From Hymenobacter sp. BRD67 (GTDB taxonomy: Bacteria; Bacteroidota; Bacteroidia; Cytophagales; Hymenobacteraceae): a stretch of DNA of 64,000 bases. Shown here one piece after another: positions 34,757 to 43,814 of this stretch. The translations under genes were made by a program, and so were the position numbers. Under the pieces are notes generated by a model that was given only the letters and a program-made list of their open reading frames with translations, did no database searches and was not told where the DNA came from. Location of the stretch: NCBI RefSeq assembly GCF_013256425.1, contig NZ_CP053904.1:2108001-2172000 (forward strand). The letters are read 5' to 3'. Each line of letters opens with the position of its first letter. Position 1 is the first letter of the stretch.

Positions 34757-36493
34757 ATGCCCCTTTCCTCCGACGTTCAACAGCGCATTACTATTTGGCT
34801 TACGCCCGCTTACGATGCGGCTACTCAGGCCGAAATCAAACACCTCGTTGATACGCACCAGGACGACCAGCTCAACGATGCCTTTTACCGCACCTTGGAG
34901 TTTGGCACCGGCGGCCTACGCGGCATTATGGGCGCGGGCTCGAACCGCATGAACCGCTATACGCTGGGCATGGCGACCCAGGGTCTGTGCAATTATTTGA
35001 AGCAAAGCTTTCCCAACCAGGAAATTAAAGTAGCTATTGCCCACGATTCGCGCAACAACTCCCGGCTATTTGCCGAGACGGTAGCTGGCATTTTCTCAGG
35101 CAATGGCATTACGGCTTATCTGTTTGACAGCCTGCGGCCCACGCCCGAGCTGTCGTTTGCCATCCGGCACCTGGGCTGCCAAAGCGGCTGCGTCATCACG
35201 GCCTCGCACAACCCCAAGGAATATAATGGCTATAAAGTATATTGGAATGACGGTTCTCAGGTAGTTTCGCCGCACGACAAGAACATTATCATCGAGGTAA
35301 ATAAAATTACCAGCCCCGAGGAAGTGAAGTTTACGGCCGACCCGAGCCGGATTCACCTCATCGGTCCGGAAGTGGATGCGGCCTATCTGGCTGAAGTCAA
35401 GAAGCTGAGCATCAACCCCGCTGCCATTCAGCAGCAGCACGATTTGGGCATTGTGTACACGCCGCTGCACGGCTCGGGCATTAAGCTGGTGCCGCCGGCC
35501 CTGGCCGAGTTTGGCTTTACCAACGTAAGCATTGTGCAGGCCCAGGCCACGCCCGACGGCAACTTCCCCACCGTGCAGTCGCCCAACCCCGAGGAAAAAG
35601 CGGCCATGCAGATGGCCCTTGACCAGGCTAAGGCGCAAAACGCCGATATCGTACTAGCCACCGACCCCGACGCCGACCGCGTGGGAGTAGGCGTGAAAAA
35701 TGACAAGGGCGAGTGGGTGCTCCTCAATGGCAACCAAACGGCGGCCTTGCTTACGCACTATATACTATCGGCGCGCCAGCAGGCCGGCAAGGCCCAGCCC
35801 AACGATTTCATCGTGTACACCATCGTAACGAGCGAAATCCTGGGCGACATTGCCCGGCACTACCAGGTAAAATCATACCGCACGCTCACCGGCTTCAAGT
35901 ACATCGCCGGCCTTATCCGCGAGCTGGCAGGCCAGGAAAACTATATCTGCGGCGGCGAGGAAAGCTATGGCTTTCTCATCGGTGACTTCGTGCGCGACAA
36001 AGATGCCGTAACGGCCTGCGCTCTGGTAGCCGAGATGGCGGCCGTGGCCAAAAGCCAGGGTCGTACGCTTTACCAGGAGATGCAGAAGATGTACGCCGAA
36101 TACGGTCTCTATGTCGAAGACCTGATTTCACTGACCAAAAAGGGCCAGCGCGGAGCGGAGGAAATTCAGGAGATGATGGCTACGCTTCGCAAAACGCCTC
36201 CTACTACCCTGGCCGGCTCGCCGGTAGTAGAGATTCGCGATTATCAGACCGGCCAGATTCACCACCTGCAATCGGGTCAGCAGGAAAGCACCGGCGTGGA
36301 AAGCTCCAATGTGCTGCAATTCATCACCGAGGCCGGTGATAAAATCTCGGCCCGCCCCAGCGGCACCGAGCCGAAAATCAAGTTCTACTTCAGCGTGAAG
36401 GAGCCGCTGGCCTCAGTAGTAGACTATGAGCAGACGCACAAAAAGGCGGAGGATAAAATCCAGCGCATTATCCAGGAAATGCAGTTAAAATAG
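34757..36493 (+). CDS. Phospho-sugar mutase (phosphoglucomutase/phosphomannomutase)
   Basis: ATG 34757; about 578 residues, the size of the PgcA-like group. Domain 1 carries FGTGGLRGIMGAGSNRMN and the phosphoserine loop VITASHNPKEYNGYK (Ser150). The metal loop is ATDPDADRVGVG, the sugar loop GGEESYGFLIGD, and the phosphate-binding domain 4 SARPSGTEPKIKFY. It interconverts hexose 1- and 6-phosphates in the cytoplasm, feeding cell-wall and LPS sugar nucleotides or storage. Whether glucose, mannose or both are preferred is not visible. It ends at a long inverted repeat facing the regulator gene. Confidence 0.9.
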   Translation: MPLSSDVQQRITIWLTPAYDAATQAEIKHLVDTHQDDQLNDAFYRTLEFGTGGLRGIMGAGSNRMNRYTLGMATQGLCNYLKQSFPNQEIKVAIAHDSRNNSRLFAETVAGIFSGNGITAYLFDSLRPTPELSFAIRHLGCQSGCVITASHNPKEYNGYKVYWNDGSQVVSPHDKNIIIEVNKITSPEEVKFTADPSRIHLIGPEVDAAYLAEVKKLSINPAAIQQQHDLGIVYTPLHGSGIKLVPPALAEFGFTNVSIVQAQATPDGNFPTVQSPNPEEKAAMQMALDQAKAQNADIVLATDPDADRVGVGVKNDKGEWVLLNGNQTAALLTHYILSARQQAGKAQPNDFIVYTIVTSEILGDIARHYQVKSYRTLTGFKYIAGLIRELAGQENYICGGEESYGFLIGDFVRDKDAVTACALVAEMAAVAKSQGRTLYQEMQKMYAEYGLYVEDLISLTKKGQRGAEEIQEMMATLRKTPPTTLAGSPVVEIRDYQTGQIHHLQSGQQESTGVESSNVLQFITEAGDKISARPSGTEPKIKFYFSVKEPLASVVDYEQTHKKAEDKIQRIIQEMQLK

Positions 36494-36568
36494 TTAAATC
36501 TATATCAAAACGCCTGTCGTGCTTCGCAAACTCAGCATGACAGGCGTTTTGATATAGATTTAACTATT
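36489..36568. terminator. Long inverted repeat between convergent genes
   Basis: Arms of 35 bases (36489-36523 and 36534-36568) pair with one G-T mismatch around a 10-base loop. The inner part reads CCTGTCATGCTGAG on the complement, linking it to the palindrome at 26652. It overlaps both stop codons and serves as a bidirectional terminator. Confidence 0.8.
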
Positions 36569-37373
36569 ACGCCCGTTGCAGTTGCAGCTGCTTCACCTGC
36601 TGCGTAAGGTCCATGACCATGCTGGCCAAGTGCTCCAGCGACACGCCGCCGATGGGGAAGGCGCTGCTGATGTAGCTCTTGGCTTCCCAGATTTCGAGCA
36701 CGTCCTCGGCTTTTACGTCGTAGGGCGAGTACAGTGGGTTATCTGATTGCAGAGCAAACATCGCATTCTGCTTCAGCTTGTTGTAGACCCGCTTAAACAC
36801 GATACCATCCTTCTGGCTCACCACAATGCAGGGCGTACCGTCCTTGATGTTGGTCCAGTCGTCGACGTAGCGGCCCACGATAGTGGTGCCGCTGGCCAGC
36901 GGCAGCATTGAGTCGCCGGCAATCTCAAAGGCGCGGTAGGTGCCGGTGCTGGCCAGCATGGGCAGCCGGAAGCGCGGCAACTCCTCGATAAACTCGCGGT
37001 CGGCGTAGCCGTTGAGGTAGCCGGCGGCAGCTTTCAGGGGTACCAACTCGATATTTTCCTTGTCGTCGGGACCAACGGTGAAGGCCAGTACCCGCAGCGG
37101 TTTTTCTTCGGGCAGGGTATCGACCAGCGGGCCAGCTTCGCGCAGGGCAGCGGCCGTTTTGGCGTTTTTGCGCTTGGTAAAGTCGGTAGTAGCCAGCGAG
37201 TCGAGCGGGATATTGAAGAGCCGGGCCATGTTGACGAGTGTAGCCAGGCGCGGCTCGGCGCGCCCCTCTTCGTAGGCGCCCACCAGCGAGCGCTTGATGC
37301 TCAGTTTATCAGCTAGTTGTGCTTGCGTAAGCCCCAGCTCGCGGCGCCAGAACTTGAGGTTGGTATTAATCAT
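36567..37373 (-). CDS. XRE-type regulator fused to an S24/LexA-like peptidase domain
   Basis: ATG 37373 gives MINTNLKFWRRELGLTQAQL, a Cro/CI helix-turn-helix (LTQAQLADKLSIKRSLVGAY, ~15-40). After a linker the C-terminal half carries FEIAGDSMLPLASGTTIVGR and CIVVSQKDGIVFKRV, matching the Ser (GDSM) and Lys (VFKR) of S24 autopeptidases such as LexA and phage CI. I do not see a convincing Ala-Gly cleavage site in the linker, so cleavage is unsure. No prophage genes are nearby, so this is a chromosomal regulator. Its targets are unknown. The C-terminal tail (SMVMDLTQQVKQLQLQRA) is a short coiled coil. Confidence 0.8.
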   Translation of the reverse strand: MINTNLKFWRRELGLTQAQLADKLSIKRSLVGAYEEGRAEPRLATLVNMARLFNIPLDSLATTDFTKRKNAKTAAALREAGPLVDTLPEEKPLRVLAFTVGPDDKENIELVPLKAAAGYLNGYADREFIEELPRFRLPMLASTGTYRAFEIAGDSMLPLASGTTIVGRYVDDWTNIKDGTPCIVVSQKDGIVFKRVYNKLKQNAMFALQSDNPLYSPYDVKAEDVLEIWEAKSYISSAFPIGGVSLEHLASMVMDLTQQVKQLQLQRA

Positions 37374-37583
37374 AACGGATAGGAAAGACGAGGGAGGAAA
37401 AACCCAACGCGGAGGGCACGCGACGCACAAAACCGGCAACACCGGCTGCAAGTTACTAATTCCATTAGACTTGCCAACGCTAATGAGATAGGAATTGTTG
37501 GCCGAAATATTTTTTTGACTAACCTGACACAAAAACAGCTGCTCCGGCGGGGCAGCTGCTACGGTTTGTGCGTTACCCAGGGC

Positions 37584-38438
37584 TTATAGATTCAGGCTAG
37601 GCTTGGGCGTTTCGGCCCACCATTCGTCATTTTTCCAGTAGTTATTCCAACCAAGTTTGGCGTACTTGGGGTTGATGGTCGCATCACGGTCACCTATTGA
37701 AAAGTTTTTCAATACATCTGGAGCGATGCTGAAAACACTACGCGCAAGTAGCAAGTCCTTCTTTTGGCCATTCTTATTACTAATCCAGCTACCTTTTATC
37801 AATAAGCCCTGTCCACGAGCAGGTGCGCCTTCGCCACCCATAATCTGGGCGTAGTTCACTTCGCCTTTAGAGGATATGTAGAAGTCGAGAATTGCTACGC
37901 CCTCAAAATTCCCTGCATTTGGACCAGCAGCATTTTCCTCAAAAGTAAAGCTTGCATTAGCTGTATAGCCTTGTGCGGAAGAATCTTCTGGTGCTAGGTC
38001 TAAGTAGTGGTGGTCTAAGTCAGCTAGCCTTTGCACTCTCAATAAGCCGGCAAATGGTAAAATCTGGCTTTTGTAGCGACTCTTCCCTGCTATATGAAAG
38101 ACAGCTTTGTCAACAGTGTCCTGACGCACTTGCGTGAAAACGAAAGATATGCGGTAATGGTCAAGTCCAAAAAAGCCGTCTAGCACTGTAACACTATCTA
38201 GTGCCCCGAGTTCATGGCCACGCCATAGTGGCGACAAATCATACGCCTGTAGTAAGGCGAGCATGGGGGGCGTTAGAGTGTCCGCCGCCAAAAGTTGAGA
38301 AGGTAAATTCAGTTTTTGCGGGGCAACAGTGGCTGCCACCTCAGTTGGCAACAATGCTACAGCATGAGTTGGCGTCGCCTGCTGCTGGCAAGCAGTACCT
38401 GCCAGAACCAATGCCAATAAAGAATATAGCTTTTTCAT
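37584..38438 (-). CDS. Lipoprotein of unknown function
   Basis: ATG 38438 gives MKKLYSLLALVLAGTACQQQ, a lipoprotein signal with Cys17 as the likely lipid site. The mature ~267 residues contain no family I can name; FGLDHYRISFVFTQVRQD and GNFEGVAILDFYISSKGEVN suggest a beta-rich fold. The start overlaps the stop of the DUF2306 gene upstream (ATGA), so both are co-transcribed. Predicted anchored at the outer membrane or the inner-membrane face. Confidence 0.6.
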   Translation of the reverse strand: MKKLYSLLALVLAGTACQQQATPTHAVALLPTEVAATVAPQKLNLPSQLLAADTLTPPMLALLQAYDLSPLWRGHELGALDSVTVLDGFFGLDHYRISFVFTQVRQDTVDKAVFHIAGKSRYKSQILPFAGLLRVQRLADLDHHYLDLAPEDSSAQGYTANASFTFEENAAGPNAGNFEGVAILDFYISSKGEVNYAQIMGGEGAPARGQGLLIKGSWISNKNGQKKDLLLARSVFSIAPDVLKNFSIGDRDATINPKYAKLGWNNYWKNDEWWAETPKPSLNL

Positions 38439-39184
38439 AGCACCAAAGTACGGCGCAGCCGGCTCATCATCTCCCGCAAAAAATAACGACCCAGACCCAG
38501 CTCCAGTAGCACTTCGGCCACGAATAAATTACCTACCCACGAGAGCCAGGTCACGGTAAGATAGGTTTCGATGGGCTTAGTATGGAAGGCGTAAAACATA
38601 AGATAGCTCTCACCGCGCAACGCTAAAGCCGCCAGCGTGACGGCGTAGGAGCGCACCAGCCACTCAACGTGCCGGGGCCACTGCCGGCGGCGGGCTGCCC
38701 GGTAGGCTACCCAGGTTGTGAGCCACCACACCACGCATTGCAGCGTGAAGCCCACCTGCGCCGCCAGGCCGCCATTAGCGAAGTGCGCCAGCACGAGGCC
38801 CGACGGCGCGGCCAGCCCTAGAATGCCCCCTACGTAGCCGTAGCCCAACCAGCGGTGCAGGCGCCCGCCCCGGCCAGCCACGGCAGGCAGCCATTGCAGC
38901 AAACCCAGCACTAGCACGATGAGACTCGTGGTGATGTGTACGTAGAAGGCTAGCCGAAAGCATGGGTTGTTGTTGGTTTCGTCGCTTTTAGTCGTGAGAA
39001 AATGGATACCCTTCTCAAAGGTATAGTAGGGCAGCGTTTTGGTGAGCATCAGCGCGGCGAAGGCGGCGATGAGCAGGGCGGCGAAGGCGAAAATTAAGCG
39101 CCGCAACAACTGGCTGAATAGTTGCCTGGGTTTTTCTAAGCTACTCGGTTGTATTAGCTGCTGCCTATCGCAAAGGTGCCTCAA
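38435..39184 (-). CDS. DUF2306-family integral membrane protein
   Basis: About seven membrane helices (RLIFAFAALLIAAFAALML, LAFYVHITTSLIVLVLGLLQ, LGYGYVGGILGLAAPSGLVL, FTLQCVVWWLTTWVAY and others). Conserved His residues in FYVHITT and RLHRWLGYGYV, and RHVEWLVRSYAVTLAA, match DUF2306, a family with possible heme or quinone links but no proven role. The start is unsure: TTG 39184 is the longest, and a -7-like CACCTTTG overlaps the first codons, so an internal TTG near the first helix is possible. It overlaps the lipoprotein gene by four bases. Confidence 0.7.
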   Translation of the reverse strand: MRHLCDRQQLIQPSSLEKPRQLFSQLLRRLIFAFAALLIAAFAALMLTKTLPYYTFEKGIHFLTTKSDETNNNPCFRLAFYVHITTSLIVLVLGLLQWLPAVAGRGGRLHRWLGYGYVGGILGLAAPSGLVLAHFANGGLAAQVGFTLQCVVWWLTTWVAYRAARRRQWPRHVEWLVRSYAVTLAALALRGESYLMFYAFHTKPIETYLTVTWLSWVGNLFVAEVLLELGLGRYFLREMMSRLRRTLVL

Positions 39185-39260
39185 TGTCAGCCATTTCTAG
39201 TTGTGTGTATATATCTGCGGCAAATAAGCAGTCGCCGCGCCTTCGGTCACATTACATCCA

Positions 39261-39620
39261 TCATCTATGATTGAAAAACTCTTTATGAAGTGCTCGCAGA
39301 CTGTGCATGTTAGCATTGTGACTATCCTCGTAGTATGGAATGTGCAGCATCAAGGCAGTCAAAGCGTTGGAAAGCTCAGTAGTGTTATCAACTCTGATGC
39401 TTTCAAGATAATGGCGAGTTGCTGCTACGCTAAGACCACGGGTATATAATTGCCCTGTCAGCATTTTAGGCAGAACACGGACGAAAGTGTTAGCAGTAGA
39501 CCTATTAAGCCCATGACGTGAACTCAGATGTTGCACAGCTTCTGCAGGCGATAGCTCTCCATTATATGCTCTTCTCGCTGCTAAATAAGATTGGCGAATT
39601 TGTTCAGGAGTAATTGACAT
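39261..39620 (-). CDS. Stand-alone helical domain as found beside HNH endonucleases
   Basis: 119 residues from ATG 39620, followed by nothing on its strand. The pattern QIRQSYLAARRAYNGELSPA, HGLNRSTANTFVRVLPKMLT, YTRGLSVAATRHYLESI and LTALMLHIPYYEDSHN resembles the N-terminal helical region I recall in some Bacteroidota HNH/McrA-like nucleases. Here the nuclease part is absent, and I see no HNH residues downstream. It is either a free-standing domain protein or a truncated nuclease. Codon use is less GC-rich than in the neighbouring RecQ gene. Confidence 0.5.
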   Translation of the reverse strand: MSITPEQIRQSYLAARRAYNGELSPAEAVQHLSSRHGLNRSTANTFVRVLPKMLTGQLYTRGLSVAATRHYLESIRVDNTTELSNALTALMLHIPYYEDSHNANMHSLRALHKEFFNHR

Positions 39621-39665
39621 AAAGCAGGTCTTGTTAAAGTAGATAAGGGCTCGCCAATATAATGC

Positions 39666-41975
39666 CTATCGCCCCCGCTGCTGCTTTATCCCCGCCAGCC
39701 GCAGCTGAAAGTAATCGTACTTCTCGCGCAGGTGGTCGAACAAGTCGCGCAGGGCGGGCGCGCCGCCGAGCTGGGCGCGGGCGGTGGCAATTTCGGCGAG
39801 CTGCGAATCGGAGAGGAAATCCTGCATTCGCAGGTCGAGTCCTTTGATGTAGGCGCGTTCCAGGTGGCTTTTAATAGTGCTCACGGCCAGGCCGCGCTGC
39901 TCGGCAATCTGCTCGGGGCTGAGGCCCTGGCGATGGAGCTGGAAGGTTGTTTCCTCGGTGCCGTTCACATCGCGGTCGGCGGCTTTGGCAGCAGCTGAGC
40001 GGGGGGCGGGCGCGTAGTCATCCTCGCTGAAGGGCGGCACGTTCAGCGACGTATCAGTGGCATCGGGCACGGGGCGGGGCGGACTATGCTGCAAGATGGC
40101 TTCGATAAATACCTCGCCGTAGGTTTCAAACTTCTTCATGCCCACGCCCGATACCGAGAGCATGGCGATGCGGCTGGTAGGCTGCTCGCGGGCCATCTCC
40201 TGCAAGGTAGTATCGGTAAATACCACGTAGGGCGGCACGCCCTGCTCGTCGGCAATGCGCTTTCGCAGCTGGCGCAGGCGCTCAAACAAGCGCGCCTCGG
40301 GCGAGCCAGCCCCGGTGGCGGCAGCTTCGGCCGCAGCTTTTTTGGTGGCGCGGGTTTGCTTTTCGGCCTTCTCGGCCACCTGGAATTTCTTGAGCGAAAC
40401 CGGCAGCTGGCCTTTCAGCACCTGCTGGCCGCGCTCGGTAATCTTGAGCGCGTAGCCTTCCTCGTAGGCGATGTAAAACAGGCCATCGTTCAGCATCTGG
40501 TGGATGTAGCTGTACCAGTCGAGATAAGGCAAGTCCTGGCCCGCGCCGTAGGTTTTGAGCTGGTCGTAGCCTCCCTGCAGCACTGCCTGATTACGCATTC
40601 CGCGCAATATATCAATCAACAGGTTAATGGCAACCCGCTGCTGGGCGCGGGCGCTGGCCGAGAGGGCCTTCTGGGCCAATAGCGTGCCGTCGAAAGTGGT
40701 GGGCGGGTTGCGGCAGATATCGCAGTTGCCGCAGTCGCGGCCTAGGTCTTCGGAGAAATAGTGCAGCAGGATGCGGCGGCGGCAGCTGGCCGCTTCGGCA
40801 AACTGCTGCATGCGCTCGAGCTTGGCGGTATTGAGCTGGGCCTGGCGGGCGGGCACGTCCTTGGTCACCATCTCGCGCATCGACAGCACGTCGGCGAAGC
40901 TGTAAAACAGGATGGCCGTGGCGGGCGAGCCGTCGCGGCCGGCGCGACCGATTTCCTGGTAGTAGCCCTCGATGTTTTTGGGCAGGTTGTAGTGCATTAC
41001 CCAGCGCACGTTGCTTTTATCGATGCCCATGCCGAAGGCAATGGTAGCCACGATAACCTGTAGGTCGTCCTGCAAAAAAGCCTCCTGCACGCTGCCGCGC
41101 TGGTTGGGCGTCATGCCGGCGTGGTAGAAGCCCGCTTTAATGCCTTTTTGCTGAAGCTTCTGGGCAATGGTTTCGCAGCTTTTGCGCGAGAGACAGTAGA
41201 TGATACCTGCGTCCTGGGGATGGCGGCCAATGAAGTCGAGTATCTGCCCGATGCGGTCCTGGCCGGGCCGCACCACGAGGTTAATATTGGGCCGGTCGAA
41301 GCTCGACAAAAACACCCGCGGCTCGTGCATGCTGAGCTGGGTGATAATGTCGCGCTTGGTAAGGCGGTCGGCCGTGGCCGTGAGGGCGATAATGGGCGTG
41401 CTTGGAAAATGCCGGCGCAGCGTTCCGAGCTGGGTGTATTCGGGCCGGAAATCGTGGCCCCAGCTCGAGATGCAGTGGGCCTCGTCGATAGCAAAAATAC
41501 TGATGTTGACCCGCGTGAGAAACTGCATGAAGCCGTCGCTCAGCAGCTTCTCGGGGCTCACGTAGAGCAGCTTGAGGTGGCCGCTCACGGCGGCGCGGGC
41601 AATGTCGTTGGCCTCGCTCTGGCCCACGCTGCTGTTGATGAAGGCCGCCACGATGCCGTTGGCTTTCAGGGCTTCGACCTGGTCTTTCATCAGCGCGATA
41701 AGCGGCGACACCACCACGCATACGCCTTCCGACACCACGGCCGGAATCTGGAAGCAGACTGACTTGCCGCCGCCAGTGGGCATTAGCACCACGGTATCCT
41801 GGCCCGCGAGGATGCTCTGGATAATATCGCCCTGCATGGGGCGAAAATTATCGTAGCCGTAGTAGCGCTTGAGGGCCTGACGGGCGGCGGTGAGCGAGGG
41901 AGCGGGGCAATAACGGCGGACATAGAACACTGCGGTCGAAAGAATAAAATAACAATTGGCTAAGCGAAGTTCCAA
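39666..41975 (-). CDS. recQ: ATP-dependent DNA helicase RecQ
   Basis: About 769 residues from TTG 41975; GTG 41930 is an alternative start, 15 codons shorter. Order of domains: motif 0 and Walker A MPTGGGKSVCFQIPA, Walker B/aromatic loop DEAHCISSWGHDFR, helicase C with YYQEIGRAGRDG, the RQC zinc cluster (CRRRILLHYF and CGNCDIC) with winged helix, then HRDC (EARLFERLRQLRKRIADEQG, ~530-600), then a C-terminal HTH_40-like part (TTFQLHRQGLSPEQIAEQRG). It unwinds DNA 3'-5' in recombination and fork repair. The stop is 40 bases past the 119-residue gene's start. Confidence 0.92.
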   Translation of the reverse strand: MELRLANCYFILSTAVFYVRRYCPAPSLTAARQALKRYYGYDNFRPMQGDIIQSILAGQDTVVLMPTGGGKSVCFQIPAVVSEGVCVVVSPLIALMKDQVEALKANGIVAAFINSSVGQSEANDIARAAVSGHLKLLYVSPEKLLSDGFMQFLTRVNISIFAIDEAHCISSWGHDFRPEYTQLGTLRRHFPSTPIIALTATADRLTKRDIITQLSMHEPRVFLSSFDRPNINLVVRPGQDRIGQILDFIGRHPQDAGIIYCLSRKSCETIAQKLQQKGIKAGFYHAGMTPNQRGSVQEAFLQDDLQVIVATIAFGMGIDKSNVRWVMHYNLPKNIEGYYQEIGRAGRDGSPATAILFYSFADVLSMREMVTKDVPARQAQLNTAKLERMQQFAEAASCRRRILLHYFSEDLGRDCGNCDICRNPPTTFDGTLLAQKALSASARAQQRVAINLLIDILRGMRNQAVLQGGYDQLKTYGAGQDLPYLDWYSYIHQMLNDGLFYIAYEEGYALKITERGQQVLKGQLPVSLKKFQVAEKAEKQTRATKKAAAEAAATGAGSPEARLFERLRQLRKRIADEQGVPPYVVFTDTTLQEMAREQPTSRIAMLSVSGVGMKKFETYGEVFIEAILQHSPPRPVPDATDTSLNVPPFSEDDYAPAPRSAAAKAADRDVNGTEETTFQLHRQGLSPEQIAEQRGLAVSTIKSHLERAYIKGLDLRMQDFLSDSQLAEIATARAQLGGAPALRDLFDHLREKYDYFQLRLAGIKQQRGR

Positions 41976-41980
41976 AATTT

Positions 41981-43162
41981 TTAGCCAAGCCGGTCGGCAC
42001 GCCAGCCAGCCACTGGTGGCCGCCGCGACCCCCGGTACAGCTCATACTTCAGCAGCCGGCAGTCAATTGGCCCATTAAACAGCGGGATGCGCCGCGACAC
42101 CTTCAGCCCGATACTCTTGGCCGCCTCCAGATTTCCCGTAAAAACGAACGCCTCGTAGCCCTGAAAATTCGTTTTCAGCGCGTCGCCGATAGTTTTGTAG
42201 AGGGCAGACATCTGTGCCTCCTCCCCTATCCGCTCGCCGTAGGGCGGGTTGGTGATAATCAGCCCGGAAGCCTGCCCCTGGGGCGGCTGGGCGTCGCGCA
42301 CATCGCGCACCGACAGGCGGATGCACTCGTCGAGGCCCGCCGCTTCGATATTAGCCGCTGCATCGCGGATAACCTTCGGGTCGAGGTCGGAGCCGGCCAG
42401 GTAGGCCTGCGGCTCCTCCAGGCGCTGGGCCGCGGCTTCTTCGCGCACCTGCTGCCAGAGGGCCGCGTCGAAATCAGGCCAGTTCTCGAAGCCGAACTTG
42501 CCCTGGTGAAACAGCCCCGGCGCGATGCGCTGGGCCAGCAGGCCCGCCTCGGTGAGAATGGTAGCCGAGCCGCACAACGGGTCGAGAAGCGGGCTTTTCC
42601 GGTCCCAGCCGCTGAGCAGCACCAGGCCGGCCGCCAGCACCTCGTTGAGCGGGGCCTCGTTGGTGCCCCGGCGGTAGCCACGGCGGTGCAGCGAGTCGCC
42701 GGCCGCGTCGAGGCTCAGGATAACGTCGTTTTCGAGCATGCGCAGGTGAATGCGGATGTCGGGATTTTTGGTGTCGATGCTGGGCCGCTCGCCGGTACGC
42801 TCCCGAAACTGGTCCACGATGGCGTCTTTGGTGAGCTGGGCCACGTACAGCGAGTGCTCGAAGCTTGACTTGTTGACCACGGCCGTGATGGCAAACGTTT
42901 GCCCGGCAGCTATATAGCGGCTCCAGTCTATTCGATACACCTCGTCGTAAAGGGCGCGCTCGTCGCGGGCGTAGAAGTCGGCAAAGGGGCGCAGCAGGCG
43001 CATGGCGGTGCGGCTCCAGAGAATGGTGTTGTAGAGCAGCTTTTTGTCGCCCGTGAACTCGACGGCGCGGCTGCCGACGTGGTCGATGGTAGCGCCGAGC
43101 TGGCTTAATTCTTCAGCCAAGACTTCTTCGAGGCCAAACTGGGTGGTGGCGGTAAGGTACAT
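41981..43162 (-). CDS. THUMP-domain class I RNA (23S) methyltransferase, RlmL-N-like
   Basis: ATG 43162, 393 residues. The N-terminal ~160 residues hold the ferredoxin-like and THUMP parts (MYLTATTQFGLEEVLAEEL, FAITAVVNKSSFEHSLYVAQ). The methyltransferase follows: LLDPLCGSATILTEAGLLAQ (SAM motif I), LAGSDLDPKVIRDAAANIE, then NPPYGERI (the NPPY catalytic motif for exocyclic nitrogen). It resembles the N-terminal half of RlmL and YpsC, which make m2G in 23S rRNA, without the RlmK half. A -7-like box GACCTTTG (43167-43174) ends 4 bases before the start codon. Divergent from the zeta-toxin gene. Confidence 0.88.
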   Translation of the reverse strand: MYLTATTQFGLEEVLAEELSQLGATIDHVGSRAVEFTGDKKLLYNTILWSRTAMRLLRPFADFYARDERALYDEVYRIDWSRYIAAGQTFAITAVVNKSSFEHSLYVAQLTKDAIVDQFRERTGERPSIDTKNPDIRIHLRMLENDVILSLDAAGDSLHRRGYRRGTNEAPLNEVLAAGLVLLSGWDRKSPLLDPLCGSATILTEAGLLAQRIAPGLFHQGKFGFENWPDFDAALWQQVREEAAAQRLEEPQAYLAGSDLDPKVIRDAAANIEAAGLDECIRLSVRDVRDAQPPQGQASGLIITNPPYGERIGEEAQMSALYKTIGDALKTNFQGYEAFVFTGNLEAAKSIGLKVSRRIPLFNGPIDCRLLKYELYRGSRRPPVAGWRADRLG

Positions 43163-43225
43163 GGGGCAAAGGTCGGGCCTGGCGGGCGAAGCCGCTCCTG
43201 GTCATCCCAGTCTTACCTTGCGACC

Positions 43226-43814
43226 ATGCCGGACAAGAACCTGTACATCATTGCGGGCTGCAACGGGGCGGGCAAAACCACGGCCTCCTTCACCATCCTG
43301 CCCGAAGTGCTGGACTGCCGCGAATTTGTCAATGCCGACGAGATAGCGCGCGGCCTCTCTCCTTTTCAGCCCGAAAAAGCAGCGTTAGAAGCGGGCCGCA
43401 TCATGCTGCACCGCGTGGAAGAGCTACTAGCCCGTGGCGAAACCTTCGCCCTCGAAACTACCTTAGCCACGAAGATATATCAGCAGAAAATCCGCGCCGC
43501 TCAGCAACAAGGCTACACCGTCATTTTGCTGTATTTTTGGCTGAACAGCCCAGAATTGGCGCAGGAACGGGTAAAAACGCGAGTATTGGAAGGTGGGCAT
43601 TCCATTGAACGAGGTAATTGACCGTCGGTATTGGCTGGGTATTCAGCGACTTTTTGCTATTTACCTGCCGCTCGCAGATGAGGCGTTAATCTACGATAAT
43701 TCAGGTGGCGAGCCTATTTTACTGGCTCAAAAACTGGACGATGGTTTTCACGTGATAAATGAAACTTTATACAACCAGCTAAGAAATTACTATGAACATG
43801 GCAGAACAAATTGA
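43226..43814 (+). CDS. Zeta-toxin-family kinase (one frameshift)
   Basis: ATG 43226. Walker A GCNGAGKTT near the N-terminus, NADEIARGLSPFQP (substrate loop), ETFALETTLATKIY and later LYFWLNSPELAQERVKTRV match the zeta-toxin/PezT family, which phosphorylates UDP-N-acetylglucosamine. The frame breaks near 43595-43610: RVLEGGH continues as IPLNEVIDRRYWLGIQRLF in the next frame. The C-terminal part DEALIYDNSGGEPILLAQ is also typical. The next small gene overlaps its last 23 bases and is the likely partner. Many chromosomal members of this group lack a classical epsilon antitoxin. Confidence 0.8.
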
